The notes under the pieces are model-generated. The model did no database searches. It had not been told where the DNA came from and saw nothing but the letters and a program-made list of their open reading frames with translations. A DNA stretch of 64,000 nt, taken from assembly GCF_014131695.1 (NCBI RefSeq), contig NZ_CP036346.1, forward strand, positions 310,001 through 374,000. Reading direction: 5' to 3'. Position numbers and translations under genes: made by a program. This document shows, in pieces, positions 1 through 10,108 of this stretch (the first letter of the stretch is position 1; every line of letters begins with the position of its first letter). Origin of the DNA: Thomasclavelia ramosa DSM 1402. Lineage in GTDB: Bacteria; Bacillota_I; Bacilli_A; Erysipelotrichales; Coprobacillaceae.

Positions 1-690
1 AAATTAGGTACTAAAGGATATGCTGATATGAAATTTATTTATGTATCAGAATATCCTGAAATGATGAAATTAAAGGATTCATTAAAAGTAGTACCATTCA
101 GTCGAAATAGTGGAATTGACGATATTATTCATACTATGCCGTTAATTTATTCACGTGCTATTGATCATACTCGCAGCATGCTCGATCGTAATACGGTTAT
201 TCGCGTAAGCAACTTAATGAAGCGAGCACAAGTAATTGATTTATACGGTGATGGAATCAATTTTGAAATTGCTCGTAATATTTGTTACAAACTTGACGAA
301 ATCGGAATTTCAGCAAATGCTTATAACAGTATCCAGTGGAATCACTGTAAAAGATTGCAGCAAGATAAAATTCCTTCATTTTCAATCTTATTATCACATA
401 CTGGTAAAAATCCGAGTATGGTTGATGCTGCGAAACGTTTAAAACAATATAATATCCCTAGTTTATCAATAACCGGGAATGTTGATAAGCGGTTATTGAA
501 TCTAACAGATTATAATTTTCAAATTATGATAACAGAAAATACCTTTGAATTTTCAACAGTAATTTTTACTATGTCATCACTATATATTTTAGATATCTTA
601 GTAGCATCTTTAATTGTTCATAATTACGATAAAATAGAACGGCATCTTGAAGAATTGATTGGGCAGCGCTATGATTGGCAAAATGACTAA
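1..690 (+). CDS. RpiR/MurR-family regulator, 5' end cut by window
   Basis: The frame is open to base 1, so the true start and most of the N-terminal helix-turn-helix lie outside the window; the ATG at 28 is only internal. The first visible residues (KLGTKGYADMKF) fit the end of an RpiR HTH, where the recognition helix is followed by a Gly-aromatic turn. The remaining ~220 residues look like an SIS sugar-phosphate-binding fold: a VIDLYGDG strand-loop near the start and an SILLSHTG segment that aligns with the usual phosphosugar-binding SxSG region. RpiR proteins sense sugar phosphates and control nearby catabolic genes. The next gene, 125 bp downstream on the same strand, is a GH1 phosphoglycosidase, its probable target. 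The family call is good; the effector is unknown. Confidence 0.8.
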   Translation, partial: KLGTKGYADMKFIYVSEYPEMMKLKDSLKVVPFSRNSGIDDIIHTMPLIYSRAIDHTRSMLDRNTVIRVSNLMKRAQVIDLYGDGINFEIARNICYKLDEIGISANAYNSIQWNHCKRLQQDKIPSFSILLSHTGKNPSMVDAAKRLKQYNIPSLSITGNVDKRLLNLTDYNFQIMITENTFEFSTVIFTMSSLYILDILVASLIVHNYDKIERHLEELIGQRYDWQND

Positions 691-794
691 TGGTTGATAA
701 TTTCAAAAAAGCTTAAAACAAATTATAATATTTGATAATTCTAACCGAAACAATATATCGATATGGGCAACTGCTGATTAAAAACTTATAATAA

Positions 795-2298
<1,504 letters not shown>

Positions 2299-2328
2299 GT
2301 GGATTATAAAAAACTTAATTAGATTACA

Positions 2329-2359
2329 TTGACTTTCCCCTTAGGGCAAGGTGTAAGAT
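2329..2359 (+). promoter_or_regulatory. MerR-type promoter/operator with 19-bp spacer
   Basis: TTGACT (2329-2334) and TAAGAT (2354-2359) are separated by exactly 19 bp. The spacer contains a dyad (CCCCTTAGGGCAAGG). An overlong spacer with a central dyad is the known architecture of promoters that MerR-family activators untwist. It lies 32 bp before the MerR start codon, so the regulator probably controls its own operon including the serine hydrolase. Confidence 0.75.
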
Positions 2360-2390
2360 GAACATAGAGATTAGTAGGAGGTACTAATTT

Positions 2391-3218
2391 ATGTTATCAA
2401 TTGGGGAGTTTTCAAAGATATGCCAAGTTTCGACTAAAACATTACGATATTATGCTGAAATTGGGCTAATTTTACCCGATGAGATCAATCTGGAAAATGG
2501 TTATCGATATTATTCTATTGATCAGTTAGAAACAATGTTATTTATTAATCGCTTAAAATCATATAATTTTTCACTAGAAGAAATTAAAGAAATTCTTGAA
2601 ACAGAAGAAGCACAGGATGAAAAATTATGTAAAGCTTTAATGAAAAAGAAAAAGGAGATTGATTTAAAAATCCAAAATTATCAAAATTCTTTAGCGCAGC
2701 TGCATGAGGATATCACAACTCTCCAACAAGGAAAATCAATTATGTCGTATCTAGATAAAATTGATGTGCAGCTAGTAGAAATACCGCCTATGAATTTACT
2801 GAATATTCGTAAAATGATTCAAGAAGATGAATTTGCTGAAGCATACAGTAATAGTTTTGGACAATTGTTTAGAGAAATTATGACCGATAAGTTAACAGTA
2901 ACCGCGCCACCGATGGTACTTTTCCACAGCTCAGAATTTACTTTACAAGGGTTAGATACAGAATTTGCCATTCCTGTACAAGAAACAAATAATAGAACTA
3001 GAGAATTTGTACCGGGAACATGTCTTAAAACGGTTGTTCATGGCTCTTATTCTAATTTGTCTTCGGTATATATTAAACAATGTGAATGGGCGGAAAAAAT
3101 AGGTTATAAAAATGATGCCCCTTTGTATGAAGTATATGTAAATGATCCATCACAGGTTACAAGTGACAAAGAACTTATTACTGAAGTTTATTATCCAGTA
3201 AGTAAGCTTAAAGTTTGA
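2391..3218 (+). CDS. MerR-family regulator with GyrI-like effector domain
   Basis: Residues 1-70 form a MerR winged helix (LSIGEFSKICQVSTKTLRYY, then the wing motif GYRYYSIDQLETM). A helical linker of about 50 residues resembles the dimerising coiled coil. Residues ~120-275 fit the GyrI-like/BmrR-type small-molecule-binding domain. At 275 residues it matches BltR/BmrR multidrug-sensing regulators, which bind hydrophobic or cationic compounds and activate a linked resistance gene. The start has a good RBS (AGGAGG at 2374-2379). The partner gene 20 bp downstream is a beta-lactamase-fold hydrolase, not an efflux pump. The ligand is unknown. Confidence 0.88.
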   Translation: MLSIGEFSKICQVSTKTLRYYAEIGLILPDEINLENGYRYYSIDQLETMLFINRLKSYNFSLEEIKEILETEEAQDEKLCKALMKKKKEIDLKIQNYQNSLAQLHEDITTLQQGKSIMSYLDKIDVQLVEIPPMNLLNIRKMIQEDEFAEAYSNSFGQLFREIMTDKLTVTAPPMVLFHSSEFTLQGLDTEFAIPVQETNNRTREFVPGTCLKTVVHGSYSNLSSVYIKQCEWAEKIGYKNDAPLYEVYVNDPSQVTSDKELITEVYYPVSKLKV

Positions 3219-3238
3219 TGAAAATAAAGGAGAACTAG

Positions 3239-4210
3239 ATGAACCAAGAGAAAATAATGCAGTTAGAAGAAATCATTAATACAAAATATGATAATATTAC
3301 AGGAATTATTGGATTAAAAAATGGTGTAACAAAATATGAAAATTATTTTAATGGGGGTAACGTAAATAGTACGGTACATGTTGCTTCTGTTACTAAAAGT
3401 ATTATTTCAATTTTAATCGGGATAGCTTTAGATAAAGGTTATATAGAAAAAATTGATCAAAAGATTATAGATTTTTTTCCGAATTATGTAATAAAAAACA
3501 ATAATTTGGCAATTCAAAAAATTACTATTAGAGATATGATGACGATGACTGTACCTTACAAATATCAAGAAGATTCTTATATTAAATATTTTACAAGTAA
3601 AGACTGGGTTACTTTTTCCCTTAATTTACTAGGTGATTGTGGTGAAATTGGAAAATTTCAGTATGCTCCATTAATTGGGCCAGATATATTATCAGGTATT
3701 TTAGTTAATACTACAGGAAGATCAGTATTTGATTTTGCTACTGAATATTTATTTACACCACTTGGAATTGAAGTTAAAGATAAAATCACTTTTAGCAGTG
3801 AGGAGGAACAAGTAGCTTTTCTTAAAGCTAAAGATATTAACGGCTGGGTGATAGATTCATGTGGCATTAATGCAGCAGGATGGGGACTTACGTTATCAAC
3901 TGGGGCGATGGCTAAAATTGGGCAATTATATCTAAATCAAGGACGATGGAATAAGCAACAAATTGTTTCAAAGCAATGGGTTATTGATTCAATAAAAAAA
4001 CAAAGTTATAATGATGAACTTAATTTAGCATATGGATATTTATGGTGGCTGCATCAAGATGGTTTTATGGCAATGGGTGATGGGGGAAATGTTATTTATG
4101 TAAATATCATGAAAAAAACAGTAATATCGATTACTGCTACGTTTAAACCAGATGTTAATGATCGAATTGAATTTATTAAAGAATATCTAGAACCGCTATT
4201 TGATGAATAA
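3239..4210 (+). CDS. Beta-lactamase-fold serine hydrolase (class C-like)
   Basis: The catalytic SxxK motif is SVTK in HVASVTKSII (about residue 50). A YAP segment near residue 142 takes the position of the YxN motif, and GDGGN near residue 280 replaces the more usual HxG. WGLTLSTGAMAKIGQLYL is typical of penicillin-binding-protein/esterase members of this family. No signal peptide is seen, so it is probably cytoplasmic and an esterase or peptidase rather than a secreted beta-lactamase. RBS AAGGAG precedes the ATG. It is cotranscribed with the upstream MerR gene and ends at a 32-nt palindromic terminator. The substrate cannot be predicted. Confidence 0.82.
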   Translation: MNQEKIMQLEEIINTKYDNITGIIGLKNGVTKYENYFNGGNVNSTVHVASVTKSIISILIGIALDKGYIEKIDQKIIDFFPNYVIKNNNLAIQKITIRDMMTMTVPYKYQEDSYIKYFTSKDWVTFSLNLLGDCGEIGKFQYAPLIGPDILSGILVNTTGRSVFDFATEYLFTPLGIEVKDKITFSSEEEQVAFLKAKDINGWVIDSCGINAAGWGLTLSTGAMAKIGQLYLNQGRWNKQQIVSKQWVIDSIKKQSYNDELNLAYGYLWWLHQDGFMAMGDGGNVIYVNIMKKTVISITATFKPDVNDRIEFIKEYLEPLFDE

Positions 4211-4216
4211 TTAAAT

Positions 4217-4248
4217 AAGAACAGATAACTTTAAAGTTATCTGTTCTT
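4217..4248 (+). terminator. 32-nt perfect palindrome, terminator
   Basis: A perfect inverted repeat (half-site AAGAACAGATAACTTT) starts 7 bp after the serine hydrolase stop. The 3' arm ends in TTCTTT and the complementary strand also ends in TTCTT, so it could stop transcription from either side. The U-run is short. Confidence 0.7.
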
Positions 4249-4264
4249 TAAATAGGGGAATATA

Positions 4265-5089
4265 ATGGACAAAATAAAAATTAGAGGTTTGATTCAAAAT
4301 AATCTTAAAAATATTGATTTAGATATTTCCAAACATAAAATTGTAATCTTTACTGGGGTATCAGGGCCGGGAAAGTCTAGTATTGTTTTTGATACGATTG
4401 CCACAGAGTCAGGTCGTCAGCTAAATGAAACTTTTGCGGCTTTTATAAGGGGAAAATTGCCACAATATGCTAAACCAAATCTTCAAAGTATTGAAAATTT
4501 GTCACCAGCGGTTATTATCGAGCAATCTTCTTTGGGTGGGAATATTCGTTCAACAGCTGGAACAATTAGTGATTTGTATACTGATTTACGCATTTTATTT
4601 TCTCGTATTGGTAAGCCTTATTTTGGCAGTGCCTCGTGTTTTTCTTTTAATGATCCCGCCCAGTATGTTCGGGATTAGGAGAAGTAATGACAATTGAGGA
4701 GGTTCTTGACTTCTTTGATAATGCTAAAATTACTAAGAAGCTTCAACAATTAGTCGATGTGGGATTATCGTATATGACCTTAGGTCAGTCTTTAACAGCT
4801 TTATCTGGTGGTGAGATCCAAAGGATCAAGTTAGCTCAAGCTTTGAATAAAAAAGGGAATATATATATTAGATGAGCCGACGACAGGATTGCACCCGTGC
4901 GATATAACGAAATTGATGAAATTATTTAATTCGCTTGTCGATAGCGGTAATACAGTTATTATAATTGAACATAATCTTGATGTAATTAAACAGGCTGACT
5001 GGATCATTGATATTGGTCCTGAAGGTGGTAAAAATGGAGGCAAAGTTGTATTTCAGGGAACCCCCAAGGAAATGATTACAACTTCTTAG
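4265..5089 (+). pseudogene. Decayed UvrA-like ABC ATPase
   Basis: Residues 1-137 match the start of a UvrA-type ATPase: a Walker A variant GVSGPGKSS (Pro where Ser is usual), then a Q-loop-like region and an SSLGGNIRSTAGT segment. The frame then stops at 4676-4678. Downstream, 4687-4875 encodes the C-terminal signature region ([14 protein letters not shown]). After a frameshift in an AT repeat near 4860-4870, a third frame gives the Walker B and switch parts ([10 protein letters not shown], then [10 protein letters not shown]). Intact paralogs of this type have roughly 750 residues; about 275 codons remain, so most of the middle is deleted. Such UvrA2/DrrC-like proteins are linked with drug resistance. 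It is very unlikely to be functional. Confidence 0.88.
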
Positions 5090-5271
5090 TCCCTTACAGC
5101 AAAGAGTATACGGGAAACGACGGAGTTATTAGAGAAAAAATAAGCTGTTCTTAAGATAGTTTATTTTATTTTAAATTTTTGTATTAAGATATAATTTTAG
5201 GGTTTCCTTTTTTTAGGTGAATAATGTAAATTATTTGGTTATTATCAGACTTTTTGTCGATAATCTCACAA

Positions 5272-5300
5272 TTGAAGAAGTGATATTATTGTGATATAAT
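5272..5300 (+). promoter_or_regulatory. SigmaA-type promoter for GGDEF gene
   Basis: TTGAAG (5272-5277), a 17-bp spacer and TATAAT (5295-5300) with an extended TGA just before the -10. It lies 35 bp before the start codon. The stretch 5090-5271 holds no gene and no further recognisable signal. Confidence 0.7.
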
Positions 5301-5334
5301 TTTCAAGTATCTTACAAAGAATGGAGGTCTGGAA

Positions 5335-7044
5335 ATGGAATATCAAGATAGACTGTTTAATCAGAAAAATAGAGCATCTATGGATAAAATCATTAATAAT
5401 TTACCAGGTGGGATTATTGTTTTTGAAATGCAGGAAAATAAGATTAAAACATTATTTTCAAATGACGGAACTTATCAGTTATTTGGATATAGTAAAGAAG
5501 CTTTTAAAACGGTTTTCCATAGTGATGTTTTTGAAATTGTTTATCAACCTGATCTAGCACCTCTACAAGAAGAATTTTATGAAGCTACTAAGAATAGAGA
5601 ATCATTTGAGCATGGCTGCCGTTGTTTTCGTAATGATGGGACATTGATGTGGACATATTTTAGAGTGAACTATATTGGCACTGAAGATGGCCGAAATGTG
5701 TTTGTTGGATTGATTACCGATAGTTCTAAAGAACGCCTGCTAGAAGAAAAATCGCGAATTAATGAGGAAATGTATCATATTGCATTTAATCAAAGTAATG
5801 TATTTTTATTAGAATATGATCATCGTAGTAAACAGGTTTCTTGTTCAAGTGAAAGTAGTGCAGCGTATTTTGATTCAGCTGCTTTTTCAAATATCCCAGA
5901 ATCATTGATTGATAGTGATTTGATTCACGAACGTTCATTTGATGATTTTTATCATTTTTATCATCAGATTATTGGTGGCGTAAAAACAGGGGAAGTTAAA
6001 TTAAAAATGCGTGCACTTAATAGTGATAAATATATTTGGATTCATGTTAAATTCACTAATATTTTTGATGATGACAATCAGCCGATCAAAGCCGTTGGAG
6101 TTTACCAAAATATTGATGAGCAAGTGCGACTTGAGTCACGTTATCTTCAAGAAATTAAATATCGTCAAAAATTAATGCAACGCTCAATTACAAATCTTGA
6201 AGTTAATTTAACTACTGATGAAGTGATTAAAGCACACAATGTTACATATAATCTTTTAGGATTAGATGAAAAAGCAAGTTATAGTGAATTTATTAAAAAG
6301 ATGGTTACATTAGTTGCTGATGAAGATAAACACTTATTTTTAGATACTTTTGGATTGGATAATGTACGTCAAGCTTACCATGATGGTAAAGATGATCTGA
6401 GAATTAGTTTTTTATTTTATCGTCCAACGAAAAAGCGTTATGGTTGGGTATCTACGCATATGATGTTTTTATATAATGAAGAAACTAATCAGTTGATGGG
6501 CTTTTTTTATGCTAACGATATTGATGATGATAAACGTAAGACGATTGAATTGACACGGCAGGCGCGGACTGATGCTTTAACCGGATTAATTAATCGTCGT
6601 GAATTGGAACGGGTAATTACATCAGAGATTCAGTTAGTTGAACCAGGTAACTATGGAGCCTTATTTATGATTGATGTAGATAATTTTAAATTAGTTAATG
6701 ATGCAAATGGACATAGTGCTGGTGATGAAACGTTACGTTTTGTTGCTAATCGATTAAAGTCATTATTCCGTGGTGATGATGTTGTCGGTCGTTTTGGGGG
6801 CGATGAATTCATGGTCTATATGAAAGAAGTAGGAGCTAAAAAAGATGTTATTTCTAAGGCAAAACAGGTTAGTGAGGCACTAGCAACGACTTGTCCAGGA
6901 AGTAAAATTGATATTTCATGTTCAGTTGGTGTCACTTTTGTCGAGACTCCTCGAGTGATATTTGATGAAATTTATCATCAAGCTGACAGTGCTGCTTACG
7001 AAGCTAAAAAGAATGGAAAAAAGAGCTATCATATTTTTGAATAA
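5335..7044 (+). CDS. PAS-PAS-PAS-GGDEF diguanylate cyclase
   Basis: Predicted to make cyclic di-GMP from two GTP. About three PAS-like sensor units cover residues ~15-405 (for example LPGGIIVFEMQ, then GTLMWTYFRVNYIG). The GGDEF domain follows (RTDALTGLINRRELERV near residue 405, GGDEF intact at 488-492). An I-site RGDD at 479-482 lies five residues before GGDEF, so product inhibition is likely. There is no signal peptide or membrane segment, so sensing is probably cytoplasmic. Start chosen from GGAGGT at 5322-5327. It stands alone between a terminator and the yybS-gdpP block, and no EAL or HD-GYP partner is present in the window. Confidence 0.93.
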   Translation: MEYQDRLFNQKNRASMDKIINNLPGGIIVFEMQENKIKTLFSNDGTYQLFGYSKEAFKTVFHSDVFEIVYQPDLAPLQEEFYEATKNRESFEHGCRCFRNDGTLMWTYFRVNYIGTEDGRNVFVGLITDSSKERLLEEKSRINEEMYHIAFNQSNVFLLEYDHRSKQVSCSSESSAAYFDSAAFSNIPESLIDSDLIHERSFDDFYHFYHQIIGGVKTGEVKLKMRALNSDKYIWIHVKFTNIFDDDNQPIKAVGVYQNIDEQVRLESRYLQEIKYRQKLMQRSITNLEVNLTTDEVIKAHNVTYNLLGLDEKASYSEFIKKMVTLVADEDKHLFLDTFGLDNVRQAYHDGKDDLRISFLFYRPTKKRYGWVSTHMMFLYNEETNQLMGFFYANDIDDDKRKTIELTRQARTDALTGLINRRELERVITSEIQLVEPGNYGALFMIDVDNFKLVNDANGHSAGDETLRFVANRLKSLFRGDDVVGRFGGDEFMVYMKEVGAKKDVISKAKQVSEALATTCPGSKIDISCSVGVTFVETPRVIFDEIYHQADSAAYEAKKNGKKSYHIFE

Positions 7045-7065
7045 AATGCCTGCGGGCATTTTTCT
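7043..7065 (+). terminator. Terminator after GGDEF gene
   Basis: The stem AAAATGCC/GGCATTTT has a 4-nt loop and is followed by a T-rich tail. The 5' arm overlaps the stop codon. Confidence 0.75.
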
Positions 7066-7083
7066 TTTAAGGAGGAAATTAAG

Positions 7084-7650
7084 GTGAATGGTAATAAAGT
7101 TAAAGTCATGGCACAAGGTGCGATGTTGGCATCATTATTTGGTGTACTAGGAGTTATTAATCTTTATACTGGGAGTATCTTTGATATTGTTTTAGCTTAT
7201 GTTATGGTTATTGGGCTTGTATATTATACTTATTTATATGACTATCGAGCAGGATTGAGTGTTTTAGCAGTTACTTTTGTAATTTTATTTTTAGTTGGTG
7301 AATTATTTTTTACATTTTATGTTACTTTTACTTTAGTGATGGGGATATTTTATGGGTATTGTCTAAAACATGAAAAGCAGAAATGTTTTTCTAAATATGG
7401 CTTAATGATCATTTCAGCAATAAAAAACTTTTTAATTTTCTTTCTATTGGGAGGATTATTAGGAATCAATGTTTATCAAGAGGGACTTGAGATGTATAGA
7501 GAGATTATTTCGTTAATACCAATGTTAAAAAATATTCTAACACCGGAAGTATCATTTGCATTGCTGTGGATATTTCTATTTATTAGTGAATCTTACATCG
7601 TTCGCGTGTATTCAAATATAATCGTAAGCAAATTGATGAAAAGAAAGTAA
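7084..7650 (+). CDS. YybS-like (DUF2232-type) membrane protein
   Basis: A 188-residue protein made almost entirely of five to six hydrophobic segments with a basic C-terminal tail (SKLMKRK). It is called YybS-like mainly from its position directly before gdpP-rplI-dnaB, where Bacillus has yybS, and from its transmembrane character. Bacillus YybS is about 300 residues, so this one is short. It starts with GTG preceded by AAGGAGG. Its function is unknown; family members resemble ECF-type substrate-binding membrane proteins in topology. Sequence identity to YybS was not tested. Confidence 0.6.
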   Translation: MNGNKVKVMAQGAMLASLFGVLGVINLYTGSIFDIVLAYVMVIGLVYYTYLYDYRAGLSVLAVTFVILFLVGELFFTFYVTFTLVMGIFYGYCLKHEKQKCFSKYGLMIISAIKNFLIFFLLGGLLGINVYQEGLEMYREIISLIPMLKNILTPEVSFALLWIFLFISESYIVRVYSNIIVSKLMKRK

Positions 7651-7691
7651 AATTAATGTATAATGATATTATTCTAGAGGTGGTGAGCTAA

Positions 7692-9653
7692 ATGACAGTA
7701 AAGATGACACGAATAAAGAATGTAGTGATTGCTTTATTATTGATTGAATTTATATTTGCTTTGATGGGATATGTATTTCTTTCTAGTAATACATCTTTAG
7801 TTCTGGCTACATATATATTTATAAAGAATGTTATTGTTCTAGGATTTATCTTTTATTCATCAAGTTTGGCTAATGAAAATAATTTAAGTGTTAGTGAAGC
7901 GTTAAATAATGAAGCTAAAAATGCCTTTATTTTTGGTGGAATCGGCCTGATTAAATATGATGAAAACCGGAATATTTCTTGGATCAGTGATTTATTTACT
8001 GAGATGAAATTAAATATTGTTGGTAAAAAATTATTAGAATGGCAACCGTTATTAGCTTCTTTATTTGAAGATGATGATATTAAGGTGATTGATATCAATT
8101 CTCGTAAATTTGAGGTTTATAATAGTAAGGAAAGCCGTTTATTATATTTAAAAGATGTAAGTGATTATGTAGGGATTAGTAAAGAGTTTGAAGATCAGCA
8201 GGTTTGTGTTGCGTATATTACGGTTGATAACTATGAAGAGTCGATTGAACAGGCTGATGAACAAACAGCTGCTTCAATTCAATCAACGACACGCCAGATC
8301 GTATTAGATTGGGCAAAAGAAAATGGAATTGTTTTGAAACGCTATAAAAGTGATGGTTATATTGCAATGTTTAACGAAAGGACTTATCGTAAACAGGTTG
8401 AAGATAAGTTTAAGATCTTGGATTATTTTAAAGAACAAGCAGAGCAGTTAGGACAAATGATGACATTATCTATTGGAATTGGACGAGGAAGTAATATTCT
8501 CCGTGAACTTGATGAGCTGGCTTTTTCTGCGCTTTCGCTGGCTTATTCTCGAGGCGGAGATCAGGCTACAGTTAAATCAAATGATGAACCAATTCGTTTC
8601 TTTGGTGGAAATAGTGAAAGCTATGAAAAATCAAATAAAATTCGTGCCCGTGTAATTGCTCAATCATTAGCGGGATTGATTCGTCAGGCTAATAATGTTT
8701 TAATTATGGGGCATAAACAATCGGATTTTGATTCTTTTGGTGCTTCAATCGCAATGTATTCAATTTGTAAAGCCTATGGGAAAAAGGCACACATCATTAT
8801 TGATTATGATTCATTGGAAGAAAAGACTGGGGTAATTGCTCGGAGCCTGCGTGATGATGAACGTTATCGTGGAGTTTTTATTACACCGGCTAGAATTAAT
8901 GAATTTAATCACAGTAAAACCTTGCTGGTGAATGTTGATAATCATAAACCGTCATTAGCAATCGATGCTAATGCACTTGATATAATTAAAAATAAAGTTG
9001 TAATTGATCATCATCGTCGTGGTGAGGAATTTATTGAATTACCATTGCTGACGTATTTAGAGCCGGCAGCTTCGTCAACTGTTGAGTTGATTGTAGAATT
9101 ATTTGATTATCAAAAAGAAAATGTTTGTGTGACTGAACGTGAAGCGACAATCATGTATGCGGGAATGTTGATCGATACTAATTATTTTAGGACACGTGTA
9201 GGAACTAGAACATTTCAGGCTGCAGCTAAATTAAAAGAGATGCAGGCGAATGTATCAGAAGCTTATAAATATCTAGAAGATGATTATGATACGACTCTAA
9301 CAAAATTGTCAATTACGCAAACAGCATATCGTTATGGTGAAAATATCTTGATTGCTTTTGGACGTCAAGATAAAATATATAGTAGAACATTGTTAGCAAA
9401 GGCTGGTAATGAGCTATTAGGTATTAGTGGAGTTAAGGCGGTATTTACAGTAGGTCGTACAGGTAAAGAAGAGGTATCTATCAGTGCACGAAGTACCCGT
9501 GATGTTAATGTGCAGTTAATTATGGAAAAATTAGGTGGAGGCGGTCATTTTTCTATGGCAGCTTGCCAATTAAAGTATGAAGATGTAACGATTGCAATTA
9601 ATTTGTTAGAGGAAGCAATCAACGAATATTTAGATGAAAGGACGAATGAATAA
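7692..9653 (+). CDS. gdpP: GdpP cyclic-di-AMP phosphodiesterase
   Basis: A membrane-bound enzyme that hydrolyses c-di-AMP, which controls potassium and osmolyte uptake and cell-wall stress. Two transmembrane helices occupy residues ~10-58, followed by a degenerate PAS and a degenerate GGDEF domain (LSIGIGRGSN in place of a catalytic loop). The DHH domain has GHKQSDFDSFGA, NVDNHKP and VIDHHRRG (D439-H440-H441), and the DHHA1 end carries GGGGHFSMAA. The 653-residue length is normal. TATAAT at 7659-7664 may give it its own promoter. The stop overlaps the rplI start (TAATG), indicating coupled translation. Confidence 0.96.
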   Translation: MTVKMTRIKNVVIALLLIEFIFALMGYVFLSSNTSLVLATYIFIKNVIVLGFIFYSSSLANENNLSVSEALNNEAKNAFIFGGIGLIKYDENRNISWISDLFTEMKLNIVGKKLLEWQPLLASLFEDDDIKVIDINSRKFEVYNSKESRLLYLKDVSDYVGISKEFEDQQVCVAYITVDNYEESIEQADEQTAASIQSTTRQIVLDWAKENGIVLKRYKSDGYIAMFNERTYRKQVEDKFKILDYFKEQAEQLGQMMTLSIGIGRGSNILRELDELAFSALSLAYSRGGDQATVKSNDEPIRFFGGNSESYEKSNKIRARVIAQSLAGLIRQANNVLIMGHKQSDFDSFGASIAMYSICKAYGKKAHIIIDYDSLEEKTGVIARSLRDDERYRGVFITPARINEFNHSKTLLVNVDNHKPSLAIDANALDIIKNKVVIDHHRRGEEFIELPLLTYLEPAASSTVELIVELFDYQKENVCVTEREATIMYAGMLIDTNYFRTRVGTRTFQAAAKLKEMQANVSEAYKYLEDDYDTTLTKLSITQTAYRYGENILIAFGRQDKIYSRTLLAKAGNELLGISGVKAVFTVGRTGKEEVSISARSTRDVNVQLIMEKLGGGGHFSMAACQLKYEDVTIAINLLEEAINEYLDERTNE

Positions 9654-10099
9654 TGAAAGTTATTTTATTACAAGATGTAAAAAAAGTTGGTAAAAAAGGA
9701 GAAGTTGTTAAAGTAGCCGATGGGTATGGACAAAACTTCTTAATTAAAAACAAGTTAGCAGTTTTAGAAACAAATACAAGTCGTAAAATTGTTGAGAGTC
9801 AAAAAGAAGCAGAGCACCAACAAGATTTAGAAAATCAAGCAAAAGCTAAAGAATTAGCTAAAGAAATTGAAAGCATTACTTTAGAATTTACTTTAAAATC
9901 AGGTAAAGATGGTAAAACTTTTGGTAGCGTTTCTACTAAACAAGTAGTTGAACAATTAAGAGAAAAGTATGGTATTAAAATTGATAAAAGAAAATTTATT
10001 GATGCTCATCCAATTGGAGCATTAGGATATACTAAATTAAAAGTAGATTTATATAAAGGAATTATTGCAACAATCAATGTTCATTTAAAAGAACGATAG
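9653..10099 (+). CDS. rplI: Ribosomal protein bL9
   Basis: A 50S subunit protein that binds 23S rRNA near the L1 stalk. The start MKVILLQDVKKVGKKGEVV and the N-domain motif GYGQNFLIKNKLA are diagnostic. A charged central helix (~41-75) links to the C-domain with SGKDGKTFGSVS. At 148 residues it is full length. It overlaps gdpP by one base and is followed after 9 bp by dnaB, the same order as in Bacillus. Confidence 0.98.
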   Translation: MKVILLQDVKKVGKKGEVVKVADGYGQNFLIKNKLAVLETNTSRKIVESQKEAEHQQDLENQAKAKELAKEIESITLEFTLKSGKDGKTFGSVSTKQVVEQLREKYGIKIDKRKFIDAHPIGALGYTKLKVDLYKGIIATINVHLKER

Positions 10100-10108
10100 G
10101 AGAAATGT

